Below, piece after piece: positions 12,388 through 25,186 of a DNA stretch of 64,000 nucleotides (its first letter is position 1; each line of letters starts with the position of its first letter). The position numbers and the translations under genes are program-made. The stretch is taken from positions 430,999 to 494,998 of the forward strand of contig VXBM01000009.1 of the NCBI GenBank assembly GCA_013400155.1. Direction: 5' to 3'. Under the pieces are notes generated by a model that was not told the origin of the DNA, did no database searches, and was given only the letters and a program-made list of their open reading frames with translations. Source of the DNA: Helopsaltes ochotensis (Eukaryota; Chordata; Aves; Passeriformes; Locustellidae).

Positions 12388-15300
12388 GATACTTCCATGG
12401 TGTAGTTCACTTCATGACTATGTGTTAGCAGCAGTGGAGGTCAAGCAGAAGAAGCTAAAGACCACTACACTGATATCAAAGCTACTGGAACTTAGCTTTT
12501 TGGATGAAGTACAAACCATCCTAAGTCAAAGTGACAACATTACCAAACCTCATTACCTTAAAGAAATTAAGTGTGCACTCACAAGCTTGGCTGAAATTCC
12601 ATTGTAAACAATTCTCTTGGGGATTCAGAGACTGAAGCTGTACCTTCTAGTCAGGCTCAGATCCATGAAACCAAACCAGAATTAACAACACACAAATTAA
12701 CTTGTTTTCCAGCTTATGATGAATTTTCTTCTCAGCTTCCAGGTTTAGGACACTTATACCCCTTTGGCACTTCTCTTTTTCTTTAAAGGTATACCTTAAA
12801 CCCCAAATCTTTTTAATTGCAGGAAACTGATGCTTTATATATTCTGTATATAAATACTCCTACCTCATTGTAGAACAGTTCTTGCAAGTGGTCTTCTGGA
12901 AAGTGGTTTTCTGTCTCAAAAACCTGCACAGGTAATTATTTTTAAGCTCACATGATATTTACTATCTATAATTAAAAAAAATGTTTTGAGAAATAAACTG
13001 CAGCACAAATTTGTTTTAGTGTTTAGAATCTCTGTTTACTAGATCAGAACAAAATTAATCCAGTCTTTCTCTACTGTATGAAAGCAGCACTAAATTAAAT
13101 GGTATCTTCTCTATCATTCTGCCAATGCTTCTAAGAAATACAGCAGTAGAAATAAGATGCTACAGTACCTATCTTGCACTTTAATTCCTGCAAGGCTTCT
13201 ATCATTTGTTTCTCTGCAATCCAGGATTTCTTTAGCACAGTAAGAAACACAGAGAAGATTTTTGAGAGAGCAAAGGCATAATTTATAGCATGCTCCTTGA
13301 CCCATTCCTCAACTAATAAGACCAGTTCTGCCCTCTGTGATACCTGAATGTCATGGGGAGTTAATCATCAGAGCTTTTGGTTGTTGCAGAGTTCCTACCA
13401 GGATTACTGCACCATGGTTTCTCAGTCTAATATTTCTTCTCAAATTCATATTGCTTATCCTGTCCATATTATTCTGCTGAATTATTTCTTCGAGCTTTCT
13501 ACTAATGCATCACACTCTGCAGTGGGCCCAACATTGAGTAAATGAACACATTAGGTGTCTACAAAAATTCTGACTTTCTGAGGTGATTTTCAATATCCAG
13601 TTTGTCTTTAATGTGACTGAGAATTTATAATCAGCTATGCTAGACAGCTACTAGATAAATATTTTTATTTTTCTGGAACCAGAATCAGCATATCTAGTGC
13701 TAGCTTTTTGTCATTACATCTGCAGAATCTACAGTTTCCTTGAGTGCTCAGGAGTTCAGCCTCTTCCGGCAGGTTTTATTGGCACCCATTGCTCAGGAAT
13801 GAGCACCGGCTGATGCCGATAAGGTTTGACTGAGCAATGTTGCTGCAGGGACAGAAGGTGCAACCAAGGGCTTGCAAATCACCAGCTGTACACAGGTTTG
13901 AAAGGAACCTGTTTTAAAAATTGCCTGTTTTTTCTCAGAAAAAAATGGTTTTAGGTAGGATTATATCTTCAATGACTCAGGAAAATCTCTACAGAAAATA
14001 AGTGTTTGTGAAGAATGTATCTATATATTCTGAGTTTCACTATTTTTTCAAATATCACACATCAGGAAATTTGGGGAAACTGAAACCCCAAGTTATGTTC
14101 ATCTTTGGATATGTGCTCTTAGAATGTTTTTCTAGCTTGTGGTGATGTCACTTTGATGAGTGTAAATAAATACTCAGCACAAGCTGAAAACCATGGCTCA
14201 AGTGAAGCATGGCTGTTCTGATTTGCACAGAGAGGTTTGCCCTGTCATTTCACCAAAATAACTTTCTTGCACTCAAGATCTAATGTAAAATAATTATCAA
14301 GACTACTACAGAAGGAATAACAGTTTCTTTCTTAACCAGAATCAGTTAACTTCTGAATCTGATAAACAGGGAAAAAAATCTGACATGGACAAGGGGTTAA
14401 AATGAAATCTTGCTTCTGCACACTACCTGATATGAAGGGACCTGAAAAACCTGGAGCAAACTGGTTGTGTTGGAATAGAAGTAATAGAAATACCAAGCTG
14501 TGAGTTGTAAGCATGTACTCCAGCTAAACTTGGGAGCTTAGGGATTGGAATTTTGCTGTAGAACTACCTCTTGTTGTAATGATCCACACCACGAATGACA
14601 TGATATATGACATTGTACGCCTGAATAGAATTAGTGCTCCACAAGCGTGATAAATCCATCTGCCATCCTTCCCAAAGGAAAGAGGAATTTCTATAGCTTC
14701 CTCTGCCTCACACAATCGATTTCAGCTGAATTCCAAACAACGGTTGGGCAGGGTAGGTTTCCCAGCCACTTGTACATTCTCTTGTAATAATTCCTTTTGG
14801 GAAACTCAGTCTTCCTGTTATTAGTCAGAATGTACTTTATAATTGCCCATTGCTTCACTCTGCCCTAACTGTTCAGAATTAAGAGCCAGTTCAGAATTAA
14901 TAGACAGGAAGTTTCTGTTTTCTGCAGTTTTTATGACTATGTTGTTACATTGCATCCTGCCATTCAGTCACCACTGGAAAGAACAGAGAGCATTGTTTGC
15001 CGATAGATATGGGAGAGGACCTCACAGTGATCTATCATTTATTTTTAGTTTAAACAGATTTTAGTGTGAAATAATGGATGATGTAATCATCATGACCAGT
15101 TTAGTTGACAAACACCGCCTTGGACTAGACAGTGTGAATAAACAGCACTGTATTAGTAATTTTCTTCAACGAGGAAAATTATTTATTTGCAATGCAATAG
15201 TGTGCTTGTGCTTGTACTTACCTTATTCTCTACAAAACATGCCAACATATTTGCATTCTAGTCTTATAAATGCCATCTCAAGACCATATTTAAAAAATAT

Positions 15301-18300
15301 AACTGTATTTAACATAATATTCCAGTTCAGGTCTGCGTAGAAATAGCATGTAAAACCACTGTTTCAGAAGGAAGAGGTGGGGAATGGTTACACAATCTAG
15401 TAGGAACAGTTAATCTAGATGACCTTTATTCAAAGCCCAGGGAGAGGTGTGTTTAGTTATCAGCGACAAAATCCAATTATTCAGCTTTCCACCTACAAAT
15501 GTGTCTACTGGGACCAGCCTTCCACCTTCACCAAAAAGACTTTGTAACCCTCTCCATCACCTTGTATGAGCTGCCCTTCCTATGCCTCACCAGTTCCTAC
15601 TTCTTATGGCACCACCTGCTAATCAGCTGCACGCATTAGGACCCGAAGCTGTAGAAGTGGTACTGAAGTGAGCTTTGACAAGGGAGTGCTTCTTCCTCTC
15701 TCTTCTCCTTCCCTGACCTGGTTTAGATATTTGTGTCATGGTCAGGGAAGCTGCCCTGCACGGACCTGATTCTCTCTTGTGACTGTCAGAGGATAAAAGG
15801 CTGGGCCAGAGATGTATTACCGGACATTTTAACAATGCTAGGTTTCTGGGCCAAAGATTCAGTTAATTATCCTGGGCTAAAAACTGATAAGCAGTGTACA
15901 ATCATGATATCGAATTGAAGCAAAGAGTCTCAAAGCCAGACTAATCTACTTCTGTCTTTTAGAGGAAGGCAGGTTCATATTCATGATTCCTCTGTGTGTC
16001 TTTTCCCACTCTGTCAAGACTGCTGTAGTACATATTGGATAACTTCTTTAAGGTCTCCCCTCTCTGTAGGTTGTGGCCCTATGAACCTGAGACTAATTAC
16101 CACCTTAGATAAAAATGATAGTGCTAGAGGGTTCTCTAGGAGTTACAGCTCAAGGTTGCTTCTTGCAAGTGAAATAAGGTAAGGAGGATGTTCATGCTTT
16201 CACGCAGTTCACCATTTCCCTAGGATTTTCAGGCTTTGCTCTATCTGGAGGCAGTAAGACCTCAGGGTTCATCTGACAGATATCTGAGGTCAACAGCAAT
16301 GCCTAATTCAAAGACCTTGGCTGAGGTACGTGTAGCATTTCCTCTTTTCTTGTGCATTGAATTTCTCGATCAAAGGCAAATTTCTTTGATGTCTTGAAGG
16401 TTTAAATACCCAAAAGACAAAGCATAGCTGTTGGCAATCTTTCAAGTCTTGTGCGGAAAAGTCAAACTGCAAAATTCACAGAAAGAAATTCAGCTGGAGA
16501 GTTACAATGAGCTACAACTAACAACCTTCAGTAACTGTGCTGAGCAGACATCTCAGGATTTCTTGTGTGAACAATGGAAGCCTGGAAGAGAAGACTGGGA
16601 GAAAAATGAGACTGTCTTGCAGAGCACTTGTATTAAGAGCCTTCCGTAATTTTTAAAGAAAGGAAATTTAACTGCAGTGTAAGAATATTTCTCTTTGCCT
16701 GCTGACGAATTTTATCTTGGTGGAGGATTTGAACTTTTTCTGCCTATTTTAAAATGTAGAGTTATGTAATAGTTTGTATATGTGTATATGAAAAAAAAAT
16801 ATATATATGTGTGGCTATATTTATACATAGACAGATAAGTTCCCAAGATGCATTTGATCAGAGAATTGTTGCATTTTTTTATGAAACTGAGCAGAAGCCC
16901 CTGCTTCTGCTTGGAACAAAATGCAGATAAAGAAATTACTCTGGAAACTTCCCAACACCAGAAAAATCACTACAACTTAAGAGTAATTTATCATACAGTG
17001 TTGTACAGCAAGTTTCCCTGTTATTTGGTATCTTATAAGGTGCTCTACATGCAGAAAAGTTCATAAGGTCTTTTGCAGTTTTCAAGTACCACCTAGATAA
17101 TTTGTTTTTTCTGAAGCATGCAGCCTCCATAAGTTTTCTCTGAGTTAAAGGCTTTAGCAAGGTCTTTTAAAACTTCCAGCACTGATCTACAGGCGACTTT
17201 TTACATGTTTTATGCTGCATGTAGTTGTGTGGCTTACACACATTTTATAAAGAGTAAATAACAATACTGTTTGTCAGCCTTCACTTTGATAAACTAAAAA
17301 AATGTCAGGTTGATTCTTTGGTCAAACCAGTAGTTGAGTGTTTACTTGCATATTCCTGAAGGTCAATGTCACAAGGGATCAGACACTGCAGTTTGTGTAA
17401 TGTTAATCTGGTTTAGTGTCAGGATGCAGTGGAAAAGGCAGGAGGTGTCAGTGGGAGGAACAGTTTACTTAGCAGATGCCTCAAATACAGTTTATAGATG
17501 GGTTATCACTTTCAGCTGATAGGTGGGTTATTCCTTTGTCAACTTGTAGCCACTGTTGATTATTCAGTAGGGTCCTACATGAATATACAACATGGTGTTT
17601 TGGAAACTAAAAGCAAACTGCTGCCTGTAAACACATCAGCCACAAGAAAACTCCCTCAGCACACACCCATGAATCATTCTAAACAAGGTGTGGTTTTTTT
17701 GTTTTTTTTTAATGTAAAGATTTGCTTGTCCATGGGAGCTCTGGTCTATTCAAGGAGTACCCTTTGGTCTCTGTTTTTCAATAAGCACTTTTGTGAGGGG
17801 TAAAGCAGTTTCCTATTTGATGAAAGTTGCACAGCTTCTTAAAATGCTTGACGGACAGAACTCAGATAAAATAAAAAGCTCTTGATGCTGGCCATAGCTC
17901 ATTGCAATCAGCTATGATATTAAAATGCAAGAACTAGTTTTCATTTATTCCTTGAATTAGCTTTATGTAGAAGGACTTTTCAAGGGATGCTTCTATTTTG
18001 ATTGTTAAAATTGCTGACTCATTTGCTCATGAACATTTCAGGTATGCGGTAGCTGCATTTCCCAGTGAAACACGACTTCATTTGCCAGGGTCTTAATTTG
18101 GACCCAAGTGTCTTTATTTTAATTGAAAAAAACAATTAGTCTTCTTCATGCAAGCCTACATGGCTTATCTTCATTTAATAATAAGTTGTGTAATTGGTGC
18201 TCAGATACAGTTTAACTGAGAAAATTGCAGCATTTTTCCTGTGTGGGGTTATTTGAATACTGAAAGTGCAGCTTCCTATAAATGTGATCAATTCCTTGAG

Positions 18301-19189
18301 GGCACACAAATCCTTGCCTGACCTTTTGAAATAAATTAGCAACAGAATCCAAGGGTTGGTATTTTGATGTAAAGGTTGCAATGAATGCCATCTGTCGGGT
18401 ATCAGAGAAGTTTAATGAAGGCCTCTTACATCAGGTGCTCTACGAGTTCAGGAAGATGCTCTGGGGGCTCTGCTCTGAGCTGCATCTGACCTGTGTGTTC
18501 CAGGAAAGCTGGACAATTTGCTTTCCTATGCCTTAATGAGACAATCTATCTGGAAGCTGCAAAATAACTGCAGCCTCCAGTCTTTCCATGATGCTCCCTG
18601 TGATGGCTTGCTGAAAAATGTTAGTGGCTCCTGAGTCTGGCAGCTGGATGGAGGCTGATGCAATCATCCTCGCATGATGGTCCCCTCTCAGTAACCACCC
18701 CTCCCTCTGTGGGGTGATGGGGACCTTGTCCTCTTGGGTTGTGGTGATGGGTATCCCACATCACAGAGACTCTCCAGGACAGCCTGGAGTGAGGGTGTTG
18801 GGGTCTCCATTGTTGTGGTGAGGTGACTGGGCCGCCTTCCTGTGCCATGTGTCCCTCTGCTCCTTCTTGTGGACTGGAAGAAGTCTTTAGTCATTTAAGC
18901 TGAAAAATTGTTACCGTACCTAGGAGGAAAAAATCCTCCTGCGTGGATGTTTTGCCCTTATCCCCACACCACCTAAGATACTCTTTCTGGTCCTAGAATT
19001 TACCATCCTGGTGATACTGTCAGATATGGCAGGGAGAAAAGCCTGGCCATCACAGATTGAAGAGTCTTCCATGAGCCACAGCCCTCAGTGGAGGTCCAAT
19101 GTTCATCAGACTTTTTTCTGTCTCCACACAGTTTGTCAAAACTAATGCCTCACCTGTCCTTACCTCATACGTAAAGTCTGGTAAAAAGA
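12388..19189. other. Non-coding 3' flank of PDGFD
   Basis: About 6.8 kb of AT-rich sequence without a recognisable gene or clear transposon. Short A/T repeats occur (for example near 16785-16810). A 7-bp hairpin with an AAAAA loop lies at 18921-18939. A more GC-rich stretch near 18650-18880 has overlapping open frames of fewer than 80 codons that look like chance. The structured segment at 13776-13839 is listed separately. Confidence 0.55.
13776..13839. other. Interleaved inverted repeats (possible structured element)
   Basis: Two complementary pairs interlock. 'ttattggca' (13776-13784) pairs with 'tgccgataa' (13814-13822) with one G-T pair. 'cattgctca' (13787-13795) pairs perfectly with 'tgagcaatg' (13831-13839). 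A third, competing pair is 'tgctca' (13790-13795) with 'tgagca' (13800-13805). The arrangement is that of a pseudoknot or a switch between hairpins. No RNA family was recognised, and short inverted repeats arise by chance. Confidence 0.35.
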
Positions 19190-19335
19190 GCTGAGTCTCC
19201 ATCTTTGAAGAAATTCAAAACCCAACTGGACAGGACTGAGCACTGCTGTAGTGCTGTAGATGACCCTGCTTTGAACAGAGGGCTGGACAAGACCTTCTCC
19301 AGTGGTCCCTTCCCACCTCAGACAGCCTGGGATTC
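19190..19335 (+). mobile_element. CR1 LINE 3' end
   Basis: Sense-orientation CR1 3' UTR: 'ctccatctttgaagaaattc', 'aaaacccaactggacagg', 'cctgctttgaacagagggctgg' and 'gtcccttcccacctcag' in the consensus order. The terminal ATTCTATGAT-type repeats are eroded. Confidence 0.8.
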
Positions 19336-20106
19336 TTCAACGTAAAATGATCCCCCATTTTGGGGGAGGGAATCCTCTTTCTTCCTATAATTCCTCGAAG
19401 TGGAAGTAGAGCATTACCATACAAAATGATTTTTTAAAAATTTTTTGACTGAAAGTGATGAGAATAGGAGCACACAGAAAGATCTGACAGAACTGCATGG
19501 ATACGAAGGGTGGCTCTCCAGACCACTTTCATCTCAAAAAGGGTAAACTGCAGACTGAAATGAGAAAGCTTATTTCAATGTATCCCCTACTTGAGGTGAT
19601 ACTCTACAAACTCAGCACAAAAAGGTTAAGATGTCTGCTCTTCTTATTTTTCTAAGGAAATGCAAGGAATAAAAGTTAAGGGGTTTTTTTCTTATGTCAA
19701 AGGATTTAACCATTTATGTCAAAATATTTGAAGGTACACAGTCGTGTTTATCCTGTTTGCTTTGTACTAGTTCTGAAACTGAAATTCTTTCAAGTGATGC
19801 AGAAATCCTTGTCAGCTTGAAAATGGAGCATCAAATGCACTAACTGTTATTACATAACTATATACATTTTTATTAAAGCATGTCTGTACCACAGCAAGTT
19901 TCTATAAGCAATACATAAATGAGGTTTTGAAACTCAGTTTTAAAAATCAGGTTATATAAACTCAGTTTTGAAATATAATTTTTTTGCTACAAGAATTTCA
20001 GACCATCTTAAGTCAAATAAATTTTAGAAGACAGACTGAACCTGGAATATTTCCTTTCTATTATTCATGGCAGAACATTTGCTGGTTTGGAAATTCCATT
20101 TCCATG

Positions 20107-20168
20107 AGAAGTATTTGGAACTAGATGATCTTTAATATCCCTTCCAACCCAAGCCATTCTATGATTCT
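20107..20168 (+). mobile_element. Short CR1 3' end
   Basis: The stretch 'ttggaactagatgatcttt', then 'cccttccaacccaagccatt', then 'ctatgattctttg' is the last 60 or so bases of CR1 in sense orientation. It is very short, as expected of 5'-truncated insertions. Confidence 0.8.
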
Positions 20169-22448
20169 TTGAAAAGAAATGGAAAATTGAATTTGGACTT
20201 CGAACACTTAAAGCAGATTTTCACAGCCTGTCAATGAATGACCAAACAAACTATGAATGTTATGTATTTCAGCATATTTCACCAAGACTGTCAATAAACT
20301 TGAAAAAAAGGTTAAAACTCCTAGAATAAGAGACAGGAATACTGGTTTCTAAATTTTTATTATGTGTTGCACTGGTGTCCCTGGGAGAATAAGTATAAAT
20401 TGGACCTCTGCTGAATTTACATTACAGCAGTGTGTATGGGCAATGCACTCCAGACAAGAACACGAGAAATCTTAACTGAATTTACAGGCTAGTATTTTTA
20501 CAACTGTTACAGATCTTAAAATTAGCTAGAGGAAGATTCTCTAAAAGGAGAATCTCTCTTCAAAAAGGAGAAGATAAATGTTTAAAAAACCCACTACTTT
20601 TATAAAAAGGTGATGGTAAATTCCTGAATAATGTTGTGAACCATATACTTTTACAGATGAAGGGATGCAGAGCTGCTTTCCTAATTTTGGATTTATTAAA
20701 GCTTTCACTCTCACACTCCTTGTACTGTGAACAGAAGGACGAACTGGTGTTAGCTAGCCATTAGTTACGGAGGTGTGCAGCAACGCCAGGTGGGAGGAGC
20801 TTTATGCCATCCTTCAACATTTTGCAGTTGCTGAGTTGCTGCCTATGAACTGTATCCAGTGCATTTCCAAAAGGCAAAGAATATCTCCTCTACACATTAA
20901 CTATGGCCCTTTTCACTGTATGCAAGAGAAATTGCTCCTTTGTCAGAAAATGTCTCTTCTGACCGCCTTTAAAAAAAAGGAAAAAATATACAGTATTTTT
21001 TTTCTTCTCTGAGTAACAAGGACCAAAACAAAGGGGATAAATATGCTCATCTAAATGGCTGTTTCAGATCAGTAGCATTACTGTAAAGAAAAAGGTGCTC
21101 TGGGTTCCCAGACTACTCTATGCTATCTGTATTTCCCTTATCAGAGAGGGGATCTAGCTCGTGAATAATCAATTGGGCAAAAATTTCATGTTCTTATTCA
21201 GCCCAAGGTCCAGTGAAGGCCTAAGGCAGCTTCAACTTAACACCTTAAGAACCTTAAATTGAAAGTAGTTTACCAAAGCTTTGAAGGTTATTATTTGCCA
21301 CAACACAGCACAAGTTGCTTCTGGCAAAGCTGGAGGAAATGCCCAGACTCCGAAGCACAGCTCAAATTTGCCCAGCTCGAGAGGCCCTAGGCTCGACACA
21401 GAGCTTCTGCAGCAGCTTCCTTTGGCAGTAAGGAGCAGCTACAGCAAGACAAGTGCGGACATCTCTGCTGGAGCCAAGCCAAGCCTGCAGGGGCTGAGAT
21501 CAGCACCAAATATAGGGGGGTGCCCTAATTCGGCTCTAAGAAATGTTGTGCTGCTGCCACACTGCTGCTGCTCCTCAAGGAAGCTGTCAGCTCTGCCAGC
21601 TCGGGGGTTCAAACTCCATTATCGCAAAATTGCACTTTGGTCCTTCCCTGATGCTCCAGGGAATGACTGCTAAAATTCAAAAGGAGACCTTGTGCGTATA
21701 GATGGTGTCACGTTGTGGAAACGTCTTTCAGTAAATAACATGTTTTTCTTCATCCAAATATGAATAATCACTCAAAGTATCTTCTTTCAAAAGCAGTATT
21801 TATTTTTTCATCAAGATAAGACACATTACATACTGCATGAAGTAAAAAGTACTGCTAGGAAAGCTGCATTTAACTGAGATAAAAAAAAATATACATAGAT
21901 TGCACTTGAGAAAGTAGGCTTTATCCCAGAAGAATATCGTAAATAAAAAGCCGATGAGTGGTTTGAAATTAGGATTTCTGAATTGCCTTTGAAAATGTAT
22001 TTATTTTGTAGGTTCCAATTCCACCAATAAAACTGGAACAGTTTAGTTTTTTTAACAGCTTTGCTCTTTAAGTTTAAATAGTATGTAAACAGCATAATTA
22101 TACAAAGACAAAAGAGATGGGGAAAAAAGTATGGAGATACATCTTTGCAATTTCTGCTAATAAATAAAAAGGAAAATATTTGCTGATATTTGGGTTCACC
22201 AGGGTCACTGCATCTAGGGGCTTGGGTTTTGGGGAGCTTTTCTTAGTTCACGTGTATGTTATCATTCCCACATTGCCACACAAAACCCATCCTTGACCCT
22301 CCTGCACTGGCTGGGAGCATGGTGTCTGTATGGCAGCAAGCAGTGAATGGTTCCATTAATTAATAAGTGTCCCAGCAGTAATAATTTAAACCTTTTGACA
22401 AGCTTAGCTTATATTTAAGAAGGTAAACCCATCATTAAGCAAGAGGAA

Positions 22449-22466
22449 TTTTTTTTTTTTTTTTTT
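22449..22466. repeat. Poly-T tract
   Basis: An uninterrupted run of 18 T (poly-A on the PDGFD sense strand). Confidence 0.95.
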
Positions 22467-22527
22467 ACTTGGCATCTGAATTTTTCTGTTGGACTCTGGC
22501 ATCCACTGCCGTCTTTACCTAACTCAG

Positions 22528-22555
22528 CTGAACAGCTGACTCCTCAGCTGTTCAG
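22528..22555. other. Perfect 12-bp hairpin with three CAGCTG boxes
   Basis: 'ctgaacagctga' (22528-22539) and 'tcagctgttcag' (22544-22555) are exact reverse complements around a four-base loop. CAGCTG, an E-box type bHLH binding site, occurs three times from 22525 to 22550. If transcribed as part of the PDGFD 3' UTR, the RNA would form a short, stable stem with a GGAG loop. It is too short for a microRNA precursor. Confidence 0.6.
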
Positions 22556-22568
22556 TCTTTAAAAGAAG

Positions 22569-22600
22569 TATTCAGGAGGAGTATTCAGGAGGAGTATTCA
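22569..22600. repeat. 13-bp tandem repeat, about 2.5 units
   Basis: 'tattcaggaggag' is repeated twice exactly, followed by a partial third unit 'tattca'. It sits 13 bases from the hairpin at 22528-22555. Confidence 0.95.
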
Positions 22601-24599
22601 TGCTATCTACCTCTGTGCTTCCCACTCAGATGTCCAAATCAAATTTCTAATTTTTCTATATAGTCAAAGGAGAGAAAGGGATGCTCCCAAACTGGGTGAT
22701 TTCAACCTTAGGAGTAAGGCACGCTGTGGGAGAGCCTCTCACGCTTGCCTTTGGGCGTAACTCAGGCTCCCAGACAAGGCTGAATCCCCCGGACCAGGAG
22801 GCAGCAGCGCTCCTCTCAACACGCGGCTGTTGGGGTGGGGCTGAGCGAGCAGGCGGTGCTGCGTGGCATACACCTGCTGCAGCACTGCCCGCTGCCCAGC
22901 TCCCCTTGCAGGGTGGGAATTAAAGGACCACTTAGAGCACAAAGCCTTGCCAAACTTGTGTGCCCTGCAACCAATGCTAACTCTGAAATCAGAGCGCTTA
23001 GGCAGGATTCAGGCAGAGGTACAAACAGGAGTGCGGTGCCTCAAAAACAATTCGTACTGCCAAGGTCTTGCATGAAAATTTATTCCAAACTTAGCTAGAA
23101 CTCATGGAAGGGTTGGGTCAATCTTGCTATTAAGCTAGAGAGAGAAAAAGAATGAGATGTTCTTTAAATAGTCCTGAACTACAAAGTGAAGGTGGTAATC
23201 TTTGGTTACAGGGATGTCCTTTAAATGTGAATTGCTTTGAAAAATGATGAATCACTTCCCAAGTAAGCATTCAGGAGCATTTTTAAACAGACATCTGGGA
23301 GCCAGAGAGGAAAAATTAATATAAATAATAAAACCCCAACACTTTCTGAATCTTCATGGTTAAAGCACAGGAAAGAAAGTAACACAACATTTCTAAGGGA
23401 TCTTTCAGCAAAGTTTTGCTAAAATTATAAAAAGCGCTAACAAAACACTTGAGCTGATGAAAAGGGAAAACAACATTAGGGCACTTTTGTAACAAACCTG
23501 TGGAGTACTAAAACATACTGGAGGCCTTGTATTTTATAGCACATGCCATTTTCCACTAATTATAATGCATTATTCTCAACCTACTTCACTCTTTTAGAGA
23601 GACAGAAAGACAAGAGCCAACACAGACAAAATGAATTGATGCAGCCTACATCTACTATAAAACATAAAACCTCAGCCATTAAATGTGCCACCCTATTCCC
23701 TCTGTTACATTCATGATCAAAACTCCAATTCTTTGCGAAACTTAAATCTGCCTGTTTTTTTATATTTTTGGAGCAGCATTTGAAAATCCTTAAAGCTAGT
23801 TTGGAAGGATTTTTTTTTCTTTTTTCAGCTAGAGCACTTTTGTAATGGTCTAAAAGGCATAGGAAGCTATGCTGTAGCTTTTAAAGTGCTAGTTTTATTA
23901 TGAGGTGGTATTTAGTAATATTCTTCTGGAAGTTAATAAATGACACACATTTTCCATGACTGACAGACATTACTTAATGAGTTAATATGCTTCAGGAAAT
24001 GCAATCAAAAATAAGAAATTCACTGTCAACACTTTAACCATGGAAGAGCTGGAATGAGTCAAATAACCTCAGATAACTAAGATTAATGCATATATGATAA
24101 AGTTAAAAAACAAACAAAGAAACCTCAAACCAAAGAATGATAATTAATTCTCAAACAGCTTTGTTTCCCAGTAACACAACTGCAAAACAAATCAATATTT
24201 TCAACAAACAAGTGCCCTATCTTCATCTCCTCCACAGGAAAGCACGGCACTCCTCAAACTGCTGCGAGGAGGATCCAAGGGGAGGGCTGTCTCTCCCTTC
24301 TTGTGTAGAGGGGCTCCTCTCGGGCAACTATGGGGCCAATCTGGGCAAGGGGCAGGAATCCAGATCAGATAGGTAGTGACCAAAATCACTTCTAGCCCCA
24401 CAGATACCTGCCTGGGGATCTAGCAGGAGCCCCCTCTTGCAGAAGCACTTGGGCAGTGGCTGCCATGGAGCCACCATGGCAAAAGCACCAGCCTCTGCAC
24501 CCCCTACCACCCTCAGTGTCCCGGCTAATGCAAAGCATCTACTAACTTCAGCACATGATTTGCTCGAGTACAAACAGCGAGATTTGACTTTACTGACGT

Positions 24600-25186
24600 G
24601 TAATTTCATGTAATGATGGATTTTATGCGTTCTATGTCACTCTGTTGGGCCAGAATGCTGGGAAGTTCCCTCTGAGAGTGGGGCAAACCCTTTTGCACTC
24701 CTACAGGCTCAAATTCTCTCTTCATTTATACCCACCATAAAACCTTACCTACCATCAGAAGAGCTGAGGAGGTAGAAATGGGAGCAGAATTTGAGTGTAG
24801 GAACAAGTAAGTGAAAAACAAACACTATGAATGCTATTTCATTGCTACCACAATACCTACATACCTGGTATTTAAATTCAGTGGGTACTGTGTGCCTAAG
24901 GACTGCAACTGAGCTTTTAAAATCTCAACCCTCAGAATCCAGCTACAGACAACCACAACCCTAAATTCTTGGATGCTGATACATAAATGTATGATATATC
25001 TGTTTAGTTGCCATGACACTAATCAGCACAGCAATGATTTTTGCTAATTGCAAAGGCAGGCTAGTAGCAAATTTCAAATGATTAGTGAGTAAAGGTCCTC
25101 AGAGCAATCCTGCTTGAAAGGAAATGTCCAGTAAGATGCAATTAGTGTGGTCTGTTTTTTTCTTTTCTTTCTTTGTTTTTCCTTTT
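24600..25186 (-). other. PDGFD: PDGFD 3' UTR, proximal part
   Basis: Sequence directly downstream of the PDGFD stop codon on the minus strand. The block at about 24990-25080 (sense 'ctactagcctgc', followed by 'catggcaacta' and an 'agatatatcat' stretch) resembles the proximal 3' UTR of mammalian PDGFD as I remember it. This supports continuous transcription. The first 40 bases after the stop are almost pure A/G. The poly(A) site is not determined. Confidence 0.6.

Larger units (their letters stand above)
19336..24599. other. Non-coding; distal 3' UTR or 3' flank of PDGFD
   Basis: The PDGFD transcript may extend into this stretch. Minus-strand AATAAA candidates (plus TTTATT) are at 23894-23899, 23079-23084, 22000-22005 and 21799-21804, and the sequence alone does not choose between them. 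GC-richer patches near 21300-21660, 22690-22920 and 24240-24540 hold open frames up to 130 codons with no family resemblance. Confidence 0.4.

Noticed and set aside
11631..12410. Open frames of 216 to 259 codons across the gap
   Set aside because: They are formed by the CCTT repeat (Glu/Gly/Arg/Lys or Pro/Ser/Leu/Phe patterns) and undetermined bases; there is no real coding content.
12422..12607. 61-codon plus-strand open frame right after the gap
   Set aside because: Protein-like composition, but too short, with no recognised family, no splice signals and no neighbouring exon.
18921..18939. 7-bp hairpin with AAAAA loop
   Set aside because: Short and of a kind expected many times by chance in 64 kb; no context.
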